This document shows positions 12,814-12,899 of a DNA stretch of 12,899 nt, piece by piece; the first letter of the stretch is position 1, and every line of letters begins with the position of its first letter. The position numbers and the translations under genes are program-made. This DNA comes from Marmoricola sp. (GTDB taxonomy: Bacteria; Actinomycetota; Actinomycetes; Propionibacteriales; Nocardioidaceae): contig JASLCW010000448.1 of assembly GCA_030151765.1 (NCBI GenBank), positions 1-12,899 of the forward strand, written 5' to 3'. The notes beneath the pieces are model-generated. The model made no database searches and was not told where the DNA came from. It saw nothing but the letters and a program-made list of their open reading frames with translations.

Positions 12814-12899
12814 GTGGGTTCAGTCATCAAGAAGCGCCGCAAGCGCATGGCCAAGAAGAAGCACCGCAAGCTGCTGAAGAAGACGCGCGTGCAGCGTCG
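12814..12899 (+). CDS. Small ribosomal subunit protein bS22 (AURKAIP1/COX24 domain), cut by window end
   Basis: The visible 28 codons begin with VGSVIKKRRKRMAKKKHRKL and are extremely rich in Lys and Arg. This matches the very small actinobacterial protein (about 33 residues) found in mycobacterial 30S subunits as bS22, a relative of mitochondrial mS38/AURKAIP1 and yeast COX24, and encoded by Rv0500B beside proC. It should bind rRNA near the decoding region. GTG 12814 is supported by GAAGGG at 12802-12807, 6 nt upstream. The last few codons and the stop lie beyond base 12899. Confidence 0.85.
   Translation, partial: MGSVIKKRRKRMAKKKHRKLLKKTRVQR

Overview
This window is GC-rich, tightly packed chromosomal DNA from an actinomycete (Actinomycetota). 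The best marker is a gene order I recognise from the Mycobacterium tuberculosis Rv0495c-Rv0500B neighbourhood: a cysteine-rich Rv0495c-type protein, a Ppx/GppA phosphatase (Rv0496 type), a sugar-phosphate-isomerase-like TIM barrel (Rv0498 type), ProC (Rv0500), a BldC-like small DNA-binding protein (Rv0500A type) and the tiny ribosomal protein bS22 (Rv0500B type). The extra genes and general style suggest Propionibacteriales (Nocardioides or Aeromicrobium relatives), but that placement is a low-confidence inference. All family calls come from reading motifs and from memory of related proteins; no search was run.

Left part (1-2044): the window opens with a pair of 15-bp direct repeats that resemble the end of an IS481-type insertion sequence. 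Next comes an accessory pair, an AraC-family regulator (205-1080) and an alpha/beta hydrolase (1186-2010). The heptamer TTCCACG occurs upstream of both genes and may be the regulator's binding site. Copies of a 14-15 bp sequence sit on either side of this pair, so it may be a recently arrived cassette.

Minus-strand group (2045-4260): the Rv0495c-type protein, a glyoxalase-like VOC protein and a SAM methyltransferase are read right to left. The methyltransferase has no normal start codon where the protein should begin.

Plus-strand group (4330-12342): a divergent promoter region carrying a perfect 7-4-7 palindrome precedes a secreted CHAP peptidoglycan hydrolase with five Ig-like repeats. A multi-pass membrane protein, ppx, the TIM-barrel protein, a two-gene ABC exporter, proline dehydrogenase and proC follow. 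The ppx to permease genes overlap or nearly touch (ATGA, TGATG, 3-nt gap, ATGA), which indicates operon structure. A short hairpin with a T-run follows proC. The BldC-like gene and the start of the bS22 gene then have their own leaders.

A theme across the window is the -10 motif TANNNT placed exactly 12 to 7 nt before a start codon (AraC gene, a GTG start of the Rv0495c-type gene, ppx, proline dehydrogenase; nearly so for the CHAP gene). This is the pattern of leaderless transcripts in actinobacteria. I see no phage, CRISPR, tRNA, rRNA or defence system, and no clear sign of a wholly new system. The most interesting points are regulatory layout, insertions into a conserved locus and the proline dehydrogenase/ProC pairing.
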